DNA of 64,000 bases from Thermoanaerobacter kivui (GCF_000763575.1 NZ_CP009170.1:1141501-1205500), one strand, 5' to 3'. Positions 9,788-19,249 are shown, counted from the first letter of the stretch. The notes: generated by a model not told the origin, from the sequence alone. Program-made: numbers and translations.

Positions 9788-10789
9788 ATGAACACGAGAA
9801 AAAATTTTGAAGAATTACTTGCAGCACTTCCTCCAATGGTTAGAGAACTGATAAAAAAAATACCGCCAAATTTGTTGGAGGAAGTAGAAGAAATAAGATT
9901 AAGGGCTTATAAACCTTTAATGGTGTATGTAGGGAATGAAGAAAAATTTGTATCAATGGAAGGAATAGTAACTTCTTCAGCTTCTACTGCCTATATAGTC
10001 ACAAAGGAGGATTGTGAAAAAGCTTTTCAACTTATATCAAAATCTTCTGTCTATGCTTTTGAGGAAGAAATAAGAAATGGATATATTACTTTAAAAGGTG
10101 GATATAGAGTAGGGATAGTGGGCAAATGTGTATTGGAAAATGGCTATATAAAAACTCTCAAAAATCTTTCTGGGTATAACTATAGAATAACGAAAGAGAT
10201 AAAAGGTGCGGCAGAGGACATCTTAAAATACATACTAAATTTTTCTGGTGATGTATACAATACTCTTATAATATCTCCACCACAATGCGGCAAAACAACT
10301 CTTTTAAGAGATATAGCGAGATTTATAAGTGATGGAATAGATTTTTTAGGATTTAAAGGGCAGAAAGTAGGGATTGTAGACGAAAGGTCAGAGATAGCTG
10401 CTTGTCACAACGGTATACCACAAAACGACGTAGGAATGAGGACAGACGTATTAGATGGATGTCCTAAAGCTTACGGCATGATAATGCTTATAAGGTCTAT
10501 GTCCCCTAAAGTAGTAATAACTGATGAAATTGGGAAAAAAGAAGATGTAGAAGCGATTCACGAAGTTTTAAATGCAGGTGTAAAAGTGATAACAACAATC
10601 CATGGAAATGACATTGAAGACCTCATAAAAAAACCACATTTGAAGGATATAGTTTCTCTAAAGTATTTTGAAAGATATATAATTTTGAGCAATCGCCTGG
10701 GAGCAGGGACTGTAGAAAAAATAGTGGATGAAAACTTTGATATTTTGTTTAAAGGTCCATATAAGAGGGGAAAGACAAAAAAATGGTGA
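9788..10789 (+). CDS. spoIIIAA: Stage III sporulation protein AA
   Basis: 333 residues. A secretion-type ATPase (PilT/VirB11-like) that powers or gates the SpoIIIA-SpoIIQ channel between mother cell and forespore. Walker A is SPPQCGKTTLLRD (about residue 164) and the Walker B region is SPKVVITDEIG near 240. GAGGAGGG precedes the ATG. First gene of an eight-gene operon in the Bacillus order AA to AH. In Bacillus the operon is under sigma-E; I did not find a convincing sigma-E promoter in the 50-base gap upstream. Confidence 0.94.
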   Translation: MNTRKNFEELLAALPPMVRELIKKIPPNLLEEVEEIRLRAYKPLMVYVGNEEKFVSMEGIVTSSASTAYIVTKEDCEKAFQLISKSSVYAFEEEIRNGYITLKGGYRVGIVGKCVLENGYIKTLKNLSGYNYRITKEIKGAAEDILKYILNFSGDVYNTLIISPPQCGKTTLLRDIARFISDGIDFLGFKGQKVGIVDERSEIAACHNGIPQNDVGMRTDVLDGCPKAYGMIMLIRSMSPKVVITDEIGKKEDVEAIHEVLNAGVKVITTIHGNDIEDLIKKPHLKDIVSLKYFERYIILSNRLGAGTVEKIVDENFDILFKGPYKRGKTKKW

Positions 10790-11298
10790 AATTAGTGGGA
10801 ATGCTTTTAGTCCTTTTTTCCGCCAGCAGCTTAGGGTATTTATTTTCTCTAAAATATAAAATGAGGCGATGGATGCTTAAGTCTTTGATATCTTCTTTAA
10901 ACCTTTTTAAAATTGAGGTAACCTATTCTAAGTCTCCTTTAAACGAAATACTTACGGCAATTTCTCAGTCAGCAGATAAGACCATAAAATTTATTTTTTC
11001 TAAAACTGCAGAAATGCTTTCACAAAATGAAGGATACACTGCTGGAGAAGCATGGGAAATTGCTTTAAATGAATGGAATAGCGATTATTTAAAAAAGGAA
11101 GACAAAGAAATTTTAAAGTCTTTCGGGTATGGACTTGGCAATTCTGACGTATACAATCAAGAAAAAAATTTTGATTTAGCCATTGAGCTTTTAAAAAGGC
11201 AACTTAGTAACGCAGAAGAAGAGAGTAAAAAGAACGAAAAGCTGTACAAAAATATTGGAGTTTTAACAGGACTGGCGATAATCATATTGTTTTTATAG
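10783..11298 (+). CDS. spoIIIAB: Stage III sporulation protein AB
   Basis: 171 residues with a transmembrane helix at each end and a GspF-like helical domain between them (about 30-145). The motif SPLNEIL and the C-terminal LYKNIGVLTGLAIIILFL are typical. It overlaps spoIIIAA by 7 bases. It probably acts as the platform protein for the AA ATPase in the SpoIIIA transenvelope complex. Confidence 0.9.
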   Translation: MVKLVGMLLVLFSASSLGYLFSLKYKMRRWMLKSLISSLNLFKIEVTYSKSPLNEILTAISQSADKTIKFIFSKTAEMLSQNEGYTAGEAWEIALNEWNSDYLKKEDKEILKSFGYGLGNSDVYNQEKNFDLAIELLKRQLSNAEEESKKNEKLYKNIGVLTGLAIIILFL

Positions 11299-11310
11299 AG
11301 GAGGATTATA

Positions 11311-11508
11311 ATGAACATAGATATAATTTTTAAAATTGCAGCAATTGGTATTCTGGTAACAGTATTAAATCAAGTATTAATCCGTTCAGGACGAGAGGAA
11401 CAAGCAATGATGGTGACACTGGCAGGAATAGTAGTGGTTTTGATGATGGTGATAAACATGATAAATAATTTGTTTAATGCTGTAAAAACAATATTTCAGC
11501 TTTATTAG
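11311..11508 (+). CDS. spoIIIAC: Stage III sporulation protein AC
   Basis: 65 residues with two transmembrane helices (about 5-20 and 32-52). The motif LNQVLIRSGREEQAMMVTL matches SpoIIIAC. It is a small membrane subunit of the feeding-tube complex. A GAGGAGG ribosome site sits before the ATG. The gene lies between AB and AD with short gaps. Confidence 0.92.
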   Translation: MNIDIIFKIAAIGILVTVLNQVLIRSGREEQAMMVTLAGIVVVLMMVINMINNLFNAVKTIFQLY

Positions 11509-11516
11509 GTGATACA

Positions 11517-11903
11517 ATGGAAATATTTCAAATTGTTATTTTAGGAATAGTGGTTTTGATTATTTTGACAGTTCTAAGAGAAACAAATCCTGAAATAGCA
11601 ATAATTTTAAGTTTGGTAGCCGGAGTCATTATCTTTATGATGATTCTTCCAAAACTCAGCGCAATTGTAGAAGTATTGAATACTCTTGCTAGAAAGAGTG
11701 GACTTGATAATATTTATTTTATGACAACTTTAAAAATCATTGGTATAGCTTACATAACAGAATTTGGTTCACAGTTGTGCATTGATGCAAATGAAAAAAA
11801 TTTAGCATCAAAAATAGAAATAGCAGGAAAAATAATCATAATATTTCTCTCAATACCCATAATTATTGCACTTATGGAAACAATCCTTTCCATAATGCCG
11901 TGA
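11517..11903 (+). CDS. spoIIIAD: Stage III sporulation protein AD
   Basis: 128 residues and four predicted membrane helices. The signature YFMTTLKIIGIAYITEFGSQ and the ANEKNLASKIEIAGK segment are characteristic of SpoIIIAD. It forms part of the multi-spanning membrane core with AC and AE. The start lies 8 bases after the AC stop. Confidence 0.92.
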   Translation: MEIFQIVILGIVVLIILTVLRETNPEIAIILSLVAGVIIFMMILPKLSAIVEVLNTLARKSGLDNIYFMTTLKIIGIAYITEFGSQLCIDANEKNLASKIEIAGKIIIIFLSIPIIIALMETILSIMP

Positions 11904-11906
11904 GGT

Positions 11907-13073
11907 GTGAAGGATTTGAAAAAGGTGGTTTTTATATTTTTTTTGATTATAGCTCTTTTTAGTACAGCAAATGCTTATACCGGACAAGAGGAAATAGAAA
12001 ATCAATTGAAGGGTATTGATACTTATCAGATTGACCAATTTGTAAAGAGTATCAATCAAAAAAATGGCAACATACTTCCTAATATTGATTTAAAGACTTA
12101 CATAAAAAATGTTCTCTCAGGAAAACAAACTTTTAACATTAAAGATATACTAAACAGCTTACTTAGTCTTTTATTTAAAGAATTGTATTCCTCAATGAGA
12201 TTTTTGGTACAGCTGGTAATTTTGGCGGTAATAGGCGGCATATTGATGAATTTACACAGTTCTTTTGAAGAAGAAAACATAAGCCAGATAGCTTTTTTAG
12301 CTGTGTACATGGTATTGGTTATTGTATCAGTGAAAAGCTTTATAGCGGCTTTAAACATAGGTAAAGAAGCAATTGACAATATGGTAGATTTTATGCAGTC
12401 TATGTTGCCTGTACTTATAACTTTGTTAATGTCAGTAGGAGCATTTACATCTGCTGCCTTTTTTCATCCTATTGTCATTGTCACAGTTGAGTTTATAGCA
12501 CATTTAATGAGGGATTTCATTTTGCCAATAATTTTACTTATGACAGCAGTGAAAATCGTCGGAAATATTTCTGAAAAATTCAGTTTGAATAAAATGGGAG
12601 ATTTTTTAAAAACCTTGTCTACTGCTTCAATGTCAATTTTATTAAGTATTTTTTTAGGGGTAATAACTATACAAGGGCTATCTTCCTCTATGGCCGATGG
12701 CGTAATATCGAGAACAGCGAAATATACAGTTGGCGCTTTTTTACCTGTAGTTGGAGGGCTTTTATCTGATAGCATTGATGCAGTTATAGGGGCCTCCCTT
12801 TTAATAAAAGGTGCTGTAGGGACATATGGCCTTATTGCAATTGTGTTAATTGTTGCGATGCCTTTAATAAAACTTTTATCTCTAATAATTATATACAGAT
12901 TTGCTGCAGCGGTAGTTGAGCCCATCGCTGATAAAAGAATTGTAAATTGTATTTCCGATGTAGCGACTTCTGTAACGTATATTTTTGCGGTACTGGCTTG
13001 TGTTACCGTCATGATGTTTTTCACAATAGCAGCTATTATAGGAACAGCCAGTGTGACTATCATGATGAGGTAG
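11907..13073 (+). CDS. spoIIIAE: Stage III sporulation protein AE
   Basis: 388 residues with an N-terminal signal-like helix (VFIFFLIIALFSTANA), an extracytoplasmic stretch, and about seven transmembrane helices from residue 90 onward. It is the large polytopic subunit of the SpoIIIA complex. The GTG at 11907 is used here, but a TTG at 11916 is nearly as likely because GTGAGG is better spaced from it. The C-terminal GTASVTIMMR is typical. Confidence 0.9.
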   Translation: MKDLKKVVFIFFLIIALFSTANAYTGQEEIENQLKGIDTYQIDQFVKSINQKNGNILPNIDLKTYIKNVLSGKQTFNIKDILNSLLSLLFKELYSSMRFLVQLVILAVIGGILMNLHSSFEEENISQIAFLAVYMVLVIVSVKSFIAALNIGKEAIDNMVDFMQSMLPVLITLLMSVGAFTSAAFFHPIVIVTVEFIAHLMRDFILPIILLMTAVKIVGNISEKFSLNKMGDFLKTLSTASMSILLSIFLGVITIQGLSSSMADGVISRTAKYTVGAFLPVVGGLLSDSIDAVIGASLLIKGAVGTYGLIAIVLIVAMPLIKLLSLIIIYRFAAAVVEPIADKRIVNCISDVATSVTYIFAVLACVTVMMFFTIAAIIGTASVTIMMR

Positions 13074-13081
13074 GTGAAAAG

Positions 13082-13663
13082 ATGGAATTTTTAAAAAACT
13101 GGATAACTCAAATAGTATATATTGCAATACTCTCTATAATCTTGGAACTATTAGTACCCTCTTCCAGCCTTAAAAAATACGCAAAAGTTGCAATAGGCCT
13201 TGTAATAATGATTACAATATTAAATCCCTTGATAAGTTTTTTAAAAGGCGGAGCAAATTTAGAAGCCCAAGTGTTTAAAAACAATTATTACTTGAAAAAC
13301 ATTGATATAGACCAAATTTCAAAAGAAGCTGAAAGACAAAGAAATAATTTAATTGTCAAAGAATACAAAAAAAGATTAGTTGAGCAGATAAAGGCTAAAA
13401 TTTTGAATCTATACAACATAGACAATGTAGATGTCAGTGTTTCAATTGTAGAGGATATGGAAGATAAAGACTTTGGTAAAGTAAAAGAAGTTGTGCTGTC
13501 TTTTAAAAATGCTAAAATTGTTTCGCAAAAAACTGGAGAAGTTAAAAAAATAGAATTGGGTGAATCAAAACCTAATGAAAAATTTGACTATCAAGAAATT
13601 AAAAAAACCATAAGTGCATTCTATAATGCACCTTTAAAGAATATAACTATAGAAGAGAAATAG
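13082..13663 (+). CDS. spoIIIAF: Stage III sporulation protein AF
   Basis: 193 residues from ATG 13082, which follows AGGTGAAAAG; the frame is open far upstream but that part overlaps spoIIIAE and is not coding. Two membrane helices (about 6-22 and 36-54) precede a soluble domain of the SpoIIIAG-like ring-building type. The sequence KYAKVAIGLVIMITILNPL is characteristic. A component of the mother-cell side of the channel. Confidence 0.9.
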   Translation: MEFLKNWITQIVYIAILSIILELLVPSSSLKKYAKVAIGLVIMITILNPLISFLKGGANLEAQVFKNNYYLKNIDIDQISKEAERQRNNLIVKEYKKRLVEQIKAKILNLYNIDNVDVSVSIVEDMEDKDFGKVKEVVLSFKNAKIVSQKTGEVKKIELGESKPNEKFDYQEIKKTISAFYNAPLKNITIEEK

Positions 13664-13682
13664 AGTGAAAGGAGGTACTTTG

Positions 13683-14267
13683 GTGGATTTTAATAAACTT
13701 AAGGATAAACTCATAAAGGACAACAAAAAGATGATCGAAAACTTGACAGTGATATTTTTAATAGGCTTGATATTGCTGATTGGTGCGAGCACTTTTTCAA
13801 AACCTCGCCCTTCGAATAATGATAGTGGCAAAGAATTAGTATTAGAACAAAAAAGAGAAGACAAAACTGAGGACTACGCTAAGCGACTAGAAATAGACCT
13901 TAAAAATATATTGTCAAAGATTGAAGGGGTGGGGAATGTCGATGTACTTATAACCCTTAATTCAGACGAAGAAGTAGTGGCAGCGATGGATGTTGTAGAG
14001 TCCAGTACTACCACAAATGAAAAAGACAGCAGCGGAGGAATACGAGAGACGACACAGACTGAATCAAACAACAGAATTGTAACTTCTCAAGATACCACCG
14101 GACAAAGTGTGCCTATAGTCCTAAAAAAAATAATGCCAGAAATACGAGGAGTGATTGTGGTAGCTGATGGAGCAAAAGACCCAAGGTTAAGATACGAACT
14201 TTCTTCGGCAGTACAAACTGCCCTTGGAATTCCAGCTTATAAAGTAAAGGTTATATCGTCAAAATAA
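13683..14267 (+). CDS. spoIIIAG: Stage III sporulation protein AG
   Basis: 194 residues from GTG 13683, 6 bases after GGAGGT. An earlier in-frame GTG at 13665 would lie upstream of the ribosome site. One membrane helix (about 21-38) is followed by a ring-building domain with KIEGVGNVDVLITL and the C-terminal RGVIVVADGAKDPRLR. SpoIIIAG assembles a large ring in the intermembrane space around the forespore. Confidence 0.92.
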   Translation: MDFNKLKDKLIKDNKKMIENLTVIFLIGLILLIGASTFSKPRPSNNDSGKELVLEQKREDKTEDYAKRLEIDLKNILSKIEGVGNVDVLITLNSDEEVVAAMDVVESSTTTNEKDSSGGIRETTQTESNNRIVTSQDTTGQSVPIVLKKIMPEIRGVIVVADGAKDPRLRYELSSAVQTALGIPAYKVKVISSK

Positions 14268-14285
14268 AATTGGGGAGGAGTTGTT

Positions 14286-14831
14286 ATGGTGTATATGAAA
14301 AAGAAACTTGTGGCAATAGTTTCTCTTATCTTGTTAATCGCTATCGCTTTTGTTTTAAACTATGGGTATACTAACAAAAAAGAACAGGTTACTAAAAATC
14401 AATATGGAAGCAATTTAGAGACTGTGACAACTACCAGCTCAACGACTGAAACAAAACTTACAGATAAAGACAAACTTTTTACAGGTATATTTACTACTTA
14501 TAGAGAAGAAAGAGAGATAAATAGAAGCAGAAGTATTGATGCTTTAAAAGAAATAGTTGAAAATAAAAATACCAGTCAAGCTACCAGAGACCAAGCGCAA
14601 AGGCAGATAATCAAACTCACAGAGATAACAAACCAAGAGATGATAATTGAAAACCTCATTAAGGCTAAAGGATTTCAAGATGCTGTTGTTTTGATTGACA
14701 ACGGTATAGTAAATGTAATAGTGCAAGCTGATAAATTATCAGAACAAGAAGTAGCGCAAATTCAAGACATTGTATCCAGACAGACGGGCGTTTCTTTAGA
14801 CAATATAAAAATCATGACTAGATTGGAATAG
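14286..14831 (+). CDS. spoIIIAH: Stage III sporulation protein AH
   Basis: 181 residues with an N-terminal membrane helix (about 5-23) and a Thr/Ser-rich linker. The YscJ-like domain ends EVAQIQDIVSRQTGVSLDNIKIM. In Bacillus this protein binds forespore SpoIIQ across the septum. GGGGAGGAG lies 5 bases before the ATG. It is the last spoIIIA gene; no obvious terminator separates it from the asp23 promoter. Confidence 0.92.
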   Translation: MVYMKKKLVAIVSLILLIAIAFVLNYGYTNKKEQVTKNQYGSNLETVTTTSSTTETKLTDKDKLFTGIFTTYREEREINRSRSIDALKEIVENKNTSQATRDQAQRQIIKLTEITNQEMIIENLIKAKGFQDAVVLIDNGIVNVIVQADKLSEQEVAQIQDIVSRQTGVSLDNIKIMTRLE

Positions 14832-14841
14832 AAAAATTTAA

Positions 14842-14871
14842 TTGTTTTTATAAGTTGGATTATGGTATAAT
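14842..14871 (+). promoter_or_regulatory. Sigma-A-type promoter for the asp23/amaP operon
   Basis: TTGTTT (14842-14847), an 18-base spacer and TATAAT (14866-14871), with a TGG extended -10 directly before the hexamer. It lies 60 bases upstream of the asp23-like gene and is the clearest vegetative promoter in this stretch. Confidence 0.7.
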
Positions 14872-14932
14872 TTATTTGACAAATATTTATTTTCTCTAAA
14901 AATTTTTTACTTTTTAAAGGGGTGAAACTGTT

Positions 14933-15331
14933 ATGGAAGAAAATATTAATTTGACAGAAAAACAAGAATTGGGAACTATAAAGATTTCTGAAGAAGTTGT
15001 AAGCGTAATTGCAGGATTGGCGGCAACTGAAGTACCAGGTGTTGCAGGCATGAGCGGGGGAGTTGTAAACGGCATTTCAGAGATGTTGGGAAGAAAAAAT
15101 TTAGGTAAGGGTGTAAAAGTAGAGGTAGGGGAAAAAGAAGCAGTTGTGGATTTGTACTTAATAGTGGATTATGGTGTAAGAATACCTGAAGTAGCTTGGA
15201 ACGTTCAGGAAAATGTAAAGAATTCTATAGAAAGCATGACAGGGTTAAAAGTTGTAGAAGTCAATATTCATGTTCAGGGTGTTAATATGGATAAGGAGGT
15301 CAAAGCGGAAGCAAAAAAACAAGAAAATTAA
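14933..15331 (+). CDS. Asp23/Gls24 family envelope stress protein
   Basis: 132 residues. The Asp23 motif GTIKISEEVVSVIAGLAATEVPGVAGMSGG and the later IPEVAWNVQENVKNSIESMTG segment identify the family. Asp23 proteins form a membrane-associated layer anchored by AmaP. The gene order here (asp23, amaP, DUF2273, nusB) matches that in other Firmicutes. The start follows AAAGGGGTG. Confidence 0.9.
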   Translation: MEENINLTEKQELGTIKISEEVVSVIAGLAATEVPGVAGMSGGVVNGISEMLGRKNLGKGVKVEVGEKEAVVDLYLIVDYGVRIPEVAWNVQENVKNSIESMTGLKVVEVNIHVQGVNMDKEVKAEAKKQEN

Positions 15332-15340
15332 CCATCAGAT

Positions 15341-15376
15341 CAAACTAACCCTCTGAAAAACCAGAGGGTTAGTTTG
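15341..15376 (+). repeat. Perfect 15-bp inverted repeat between asp23 and amaP
   Basis: CAAACTAACCCTCTG (15341-15355) and CAGAGGGTTAGTTTG (15362-15376) form a perfect 15-bp stem with a 6-base loop. No T run follows; the next bases are GATTGGAGG, the amaP ribosome site. It is therefore unlikely to be a simple terminator and may instead protect or process the mRNA. Confidence 0.75.
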
Positions 15377-15393
15377 GATTGGAGGAATTGAAA

Positions 15394-15927
15394 ATGAAGT
15401 TGCTAAGCAGATTTTTATTGGCACTTTTTACTTTTATTGTTTTGGTTTTTTCTGTATTATTAATAGCTCTAAGTTTTGGTATAATAAATATGGATTCAAT
15501 TACCACGGTTATAAAGAATTTGCACGGTAACTGGGTATATTCGATATTAGGGGTATTTCTTATAATTGCAAGTTTAATATTACTATTTGATGGAACAAGC
15601 AAGAGAAGTGCGATTGCCGGAGTGACTCTCACAAGTAAGTACGGAGATATAAATATTTCATATGATACAATAATAAGTTTGGCAGAAAAACAGGTGAGGA
15701 AAATAGATGGTGTAAAGAGCTTAAATATATATGCCTCTAAAAATCAAGATAAAGTACAATTGACTATGAATGTGACAATTGCTCCTGATGTCATAATTCC
15801 AGAAATAATACAAGTAGTGCAAAAGGAGATTAAAGAGTATATAGAAAGAAATACTTCTATATACATAGAAAATATCAAAGTAAATGTGGTCAATACAAAT
15901 TCTACCGTAAAAATGAGGGTGGAATAG
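15394..15927 (+). CDS. amaP: Alkaline shock membrane anchor protein AmaP
   Basis: 177 residues from ATG 15394, 8 bases after TTGGAGG. Two transmembrane helices (about 8-29 and 47-66) precede an Asp23-like domain with KYGDINISYDTIISLAEKQVRKIDGV. AmaP tethers Asp23 to the membrane in staphylococci. The gene follows asp23 and precedes the DUF2273 gene by 2 bases, which supports the assignment. Confidence 0.85.
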   Translation: MKLLSRFLLALFTFIVLVFSVLLIALSFGIINMDSITTVIKNLHGNWVYSILGVFLIIASLILLFDGTSKRSAIAGVTLTSKYGDINISYDTIISLAEKQVRKIDGVKSLNIYASKNQDKVQLTMNVTIAPDVIIPEIIQVVQKEIKEYIERNTSIYIENIKVNVVNTNSTVKMRVE

Positions 15928-15929
15928 TT

Positions 15930-16160
15930 ATGGACATCGACAAATTTTTTGAGGTATTTAAAGAAAATAAAGGTAAAATAATTGGTGTTATATTGGGTTT
16001 TATAGTTGCTTTGAGTATCTTGTTAATAGGTTTTTTTAAAACTATATTTATAGGAATTTGTATAATTGGAGGATATTATATTGGTAAAAAAATTGATGAA
16101 GGAGAAAACATAGCTAATTTGGTAGATAGTATTTTGCCACCCTGGAAGAGAAGGAGTTGA
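15930..16160 (+). CDS. DUF2273 small membrane protein
   Basis: 76 residues with two closely spaced hydrophobic segments (about 16-34 and 36-50) around a [12 protein letters not shown] motif. DUF2273 proteins sit next to Asp23/AmaP genes and are thought to be part of the same membrane-associated stress layer. The biochemical role is unknown. ATG directly follows the amaP stop. Confidence 0.82.
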   Translation: MDIDKFFEVFKENKGKIIGVILGFIVALSILLIGFFKTIFIGICIIGGYYIGKKIDEGENIANLVDSILPPWKRRS

Positions 16161-16164
16161 TTTT

Positions 16165-16590
16165 GTGAACAGAACAGAAGCTCGAGAATGGGTTGTTAAA
16201 ATGCTGTACCAATACGATGTGTCGCGATTGCCCGTATCTAAAATATTTGAAAATTTTTACAAAGATAATGACCCAGGTCAGCAAAAGGAATACATAGAGA
16301 GCACGGTAGTCGAAGTTATCAATCATTTACAAGAAATTGATAAAGAAATAGAAAAATACTCTGAAAGTTGGGCTATTAATAGAATGCCAAAGATAGATTT
16401 AGCGATTTTAAGGTGTAGTATTTATGAGATTTTGTACAGAGAGGATATACCAATAAGTGTTTCCATAAATGAGGCAGTTGAAATAGCTAAAAAGTATAGC
16501 ACTGAAAATTCTCCTGCTTTTATAAACGGGTTGTTGGGGGCATTTGTAAGGGATAAAGGGTTAGAGGAAGGTGAAACAAATGATAATTGA
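16165..16590 (+). CDS. nusB: Transcription antitermination factor NusB
   Basis: 141 residues starting at GTG after AAGGAG. The all-helical NusB fold is shown by [17 protein letters not shown] at the N-terminus and the C-terminal signature [18 protein letters not shown] followed by [26 protein letters not shown]. NusB binds boxA RNA with NusE (S10) in rRNA antitermination. The stop overlaps the next gene by 11 bases. Confidence 0.95.
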   Translation: MNRTEAREWVVKMLYQYDVSRLPVSKIFENFYKDNDPGQQKEYIESTVVEVINHLQEIDKEIEKYSESWAINRMPKIDLAILRCSIYEILYREDIPISVSINEAVEIAKKYSTENSPAFINGLLGAFVRDKGLEEGETNDN

Positions 16591-16966
16591 TGGCAAAGAG
16601 ATTTCAAAAAGCAATATTTTAGGTAAGCCTGTGGCGAAACTTTTGTTGGACAAAAATTGCACAGTGACTGTATGCCATTCAAAGACGAAGGATTTGACAA
16701 TGTACACAAAACAAGCAGATATTTTAGTACTGGCAGCGGGAAAGATTAACTTGATAAATGGCAATATGATTAAAGAGGGGGTTATACTTATAGATGCGTG
16801 TATAAACGTTTACCAAGGGAATATATACGGAGATGCGGATTTTGAGAGCGTAAAAGATTTGTGCCCTTATGTCACACCAGTTCCGGGAGGGGTGGGACCT
16901 GTCACCACAGCTATGATACTTAAAAATACTTTGGAGGCCTTTAAATATGCAGTTAAAGGCGCTTGA
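16580..16966 (+). pseudogene. folD: FolD with in-frame internal deletion (catalytic domain missing)
   Basis: This 128-residue frame starts IIDGKEISK, the usual first residues of FolD, and then jumps directly to SNILGKPVAKLLL, which in the normal enzyme lies about 150 residues later. The rest is the normal NADP-binding half (VTVCHSKTKDL, ADILVLAAG, TPVPGGVGPVT). Lost is the substrate domain with the catalytic Tyr-Lys pair. The normal length is about 280 residues. The frame is intact and still coupled to nusB (11-base overlap) and xseA (20-base overlap), so it may be kept only for coupling or have a new role. Methylene-tetrahydrofolate dehydrogenase/cyclohydrolase activity is not expected. Confidence 0.85.
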
Positions 16967-18152
16967 AGTTAGAGAGATTACAGAATACATCAAAAAAATG
17001 ATGGACAATGACATAATCTTAAGAAACGTCCGTGTAAGAGGAGAAATATCCAATTTAAAGTATCACAGCACTGGAATATATTTTACATTGAAAGATGAAG
17101 TTTCTTCTCTAAAATGTGTGATGTTCAATGACTACAGAAAACTTTTAAATTTTACTTTGGAAGATGGAATGTCGGTAATGGTAACAGGCAAAATAACGGT
17201 TTATGAAAAAAATGGCACTTATCAGTTATATGCTCAAAGTGTACAATCAGACGGCGTAGGAGCATTGTACCTTGCTTTTAACAAGCTTAAAGAAAAACTT
17301 CAAAAGGAAGGGCTTTTTGATTCTGACAAAAAGAAACCCATCCCCAAAAATCCTAAAAAGATTGCTGTTGTGACTTCTCCTACAGGGGCTGTAATACGGG
17401 ATATAATAACAATTTCAAAAAGGAGAAATCCTACGGTAGATATTTTAGTAGTTCCTGTTTTAGTTCAGGGTAGTTCAGCAGCCGATGAAATATGCCAAGC
17501 CCTTGAAATTTTAAACAAAAGAAGTGATGTGGATGTCATCATTTTAGCAAGGGGAGGGGGATCTTTAGAAGAGATTTGGCCTTTTAATGAGGAGAAAGTG
17601 GCAAGGTGCATTCATGCCTCTAAAATTCCAGTTGTGTCTGCAGTAGGGCATGAGACCGATTTTACTATTTCTGATTTTGTGTCTGATTTGAGAGCACCCA
17701 CTCCTTCTGCAGCTGCAGAAATTGTAGTGCCAGATATAAAAGTTTATCAAAGAGAGATATTTTTATTAAAAACAAAACTCATAGCCTTAATGATTGGGGA
17801 GTTGAAGCGGAAAAGAAAAGATATTGAAGGGTTAAAAAAAGTTCTTTATCTCAACAGTCCTATTAAGAAGAGTGAAATTTTAAGGCATAAAATTGATAAT
17901 TTAAAAACTTCTTTATACAAAGAAATGCTTTCTATATATAATCGTAAAAAAAATGAGTTTTACATTCTAATTGAAAAGTTAAATTCCTTAAGCCCTTTGA
18001 ATGTGCTTACAAGGGGCTATACAATTGTTTTGGACTCCCAGGAAAGAGTTATATCTACTGTGAAGGCTATAAATCCTCAAGAAGAGATAAAAATTATGTT
18101 CAAAGATGGTGAAGCTAAAGCGGTCATAAGCGAGGTGAGCAGTTATGAATGA
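16947..18152 (+). CDS. xseA: Exodeoxyribonuclease VII large subunit
   Basis: 401 residues. An OB-fold at the N-terminus ([21 protein letters not shown]), then the catalytic region with [56 protein letters not shown], a coiled coil, and the C-terminal LTRGYTIV. It degrades single-stranded DNA together with XseB, whose gene overlaps by 8 bases. The length is slightly short of E. coli XseA but typical of Clostridia. Confidence 0.95.
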   Translation: MQLKALEVREITEYIKKMMDNDIILRNVRVRGEISNLKYHSTGIYFTLKDEVSSLKCVMFNDYRKLLNFTLEDGMSVMVTGKITVYEKNGTYQLYAQSVQSDGVGALYLAFNKLKEKLQKEGLFDSDKKKPIPKNPKKIAVVTSPTGAVIRDIITISKRRNPTVDILVVPVLVQGSSAADEICQALEILNKRSDVDVIILARGGGSLEEIWPFNEEKVARCIHASKIPVVSAVGHETDFTISDFVSDLRAPTPSAAAEIVVPDIKVYQREIFLLKTKLIALMIGELKRKRKDIEGLKKVLYLNSPIKKSEILRHKIDNLKTSLYKEMLSIYNRKKNEFYILIEKLNSLSPLNVLTRGYTIVLDSQERVISTVKAINPQEEIKIMFKDGEAKAVISEVSSYE

Positions 18153-18372
18153 AGAATTGAGCTTTGAGGAGGAAATGACAAGATTAGAGGAAATTGTTAC
18201 TACGTTGGAAAAAGGAAATTTATTACTAGAAGAATCTTTTAATCTATTTAAAGAAGGGATTGAAATATCAAAGAGATTGGAAAAGAGATTAAGAGAAGTG
18301 GAAGGAAAAATAACACTTCTTATTAACGAAAGCGAAGAAATTGATTTTCAAGAGGAGGAAAATGATGTTTGA
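18145..18372 (+). CDS. xseB: Exodeoxyribonuclease VII small subunit
   Basis: 75 residues, the usual size. The helical hairpin signature is visible: [20 protein letters not shown], then [22 protein letters not shown]. It binds the coiled-coil of XseA to form exonuclease VII. Overlaps both xseA (8 bases) and ispA (11 bases). Confidence 0.94.
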   Translation: MNEELSFEEEMTRLEEIVTTLEKGNLLLEESFNLFKEGIEISKRLEKRLREVEGKITLLINESEEIDFQEEENDV

Positions 18373-19249
18373 AGAACAACTGAGAAAAAAACAACAGCTT
18401 GTTGAAGAGGAATTGCACAGGATATTGGATATAGATGAAAAACCAGAGATAATTTATGAAGCCATGAGATACAGTGTATTTGCAGGTGGAAAGAGGTTAA
18501 GACCTGTATTATGTCTTTCCTCTTGTGAGCTTTTAGGAGGAGATTTGAATAAAGCACTTCCTGTAGCCTGTGCCATAGAGCTTATACACACTTATTCGCT
18601 TATACACGATGACCTGCCGGCAATGGACAATGATGACTTGAGAAGGGGAAAGCCTACAAACCACAAAGTTTACGGAGAAGCTATTGCAATTCTTGCCGGA
18701 GATGGTCTTTTAAATTTAGGTTATGAAGTTTTAGTTAGATACGCGTTAGAAAATCCCCAGGATTATGAAAGAATTTTAAAGGCGACAAATGAGATTGCAA
18801 GAGCATCGGGATGCAAAGGAATTATAGGTGGGCAGGTAGTAGATATTTTGTCACAGAATACCAAAATTAGTTATGAAGAATTGAAGTTTATGCATGAACA
18901 TAAGACAGGGGCATTGATAGAGGCATCTGTTTGTGCAGGTGCTTACATTGCTGGCGCTACAGAAGAGGATATTAAAGTATTGAGAGAGTATGCAAATTTG
19001 ATAGGTTTTGCCTTTCAAATAAAAGACGACATATTAAATGTTATAGGAGAAGAAGAAAAACTAGGGAAGAAGGTAGGTAGCGATAAAGAAAAAGGCAAAT
19101 CGACTTTTGTGAATATCTTTGGCTTAGAGAAATCTCAAGAGATGGTAAGGGAGCTTACCCAAAATGCTATAAGGATTTTAGATAGATTTGGCAAAAAAGC
19201 GCAGTTTCTGAAAGAATTGTCTAATTATTTAATAGAGAGAGTAAACTAA
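18362..19249 (+). CDS. ispA: Farnesyl/geranyl diphosphate synthase
   Basis: 295 residues from ATG 18362 (the next codon, 18365, is also ATG); GAGGAGG sits just upstream. A class I trans-prenyltransferase: first Asp-rich motif [15 protein letters not shown] and second [12 protein letters not shown]. It makes farnesyl diphosphate from IPP and DMAPP. Its neighbours, the OLE RNA, oapA and dxs, form the isoprenoid cluster in which OLE RNAs are known to occur. Confidence 0.94.
   Translation: MMFEEQLRKKQQLVEEELHRILDIDEKPEIIYEAMRYSVFAGGKRLRPVLCLSSCELLGGDLNKALPVACAIELIHTYSLIHDDLPAMDNDDLRRGKPTNHKVYGEAIAILAGDGLLNLGYEVLVRYALENPQDYERILKATNEIARASGCKGIIGGQVVDILSQNTKISYEELKFMHEHKTGALIEASVCAGAYIAGATEEDIKVLREYANLIGFAFQIKDDILNVIGEEEKLGKKVGSDKEKGKSTFVNIFGLEKSQEMVRELTQNAIRILDRFGKKAQFLKELSNYLIERVN

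Noticed and set aside
12464-13063. 199-residue reverse frame
   Set aside because: It is antisense to spoIIIAE, a membrane protein whose codon bias leaves the opposite strand open.
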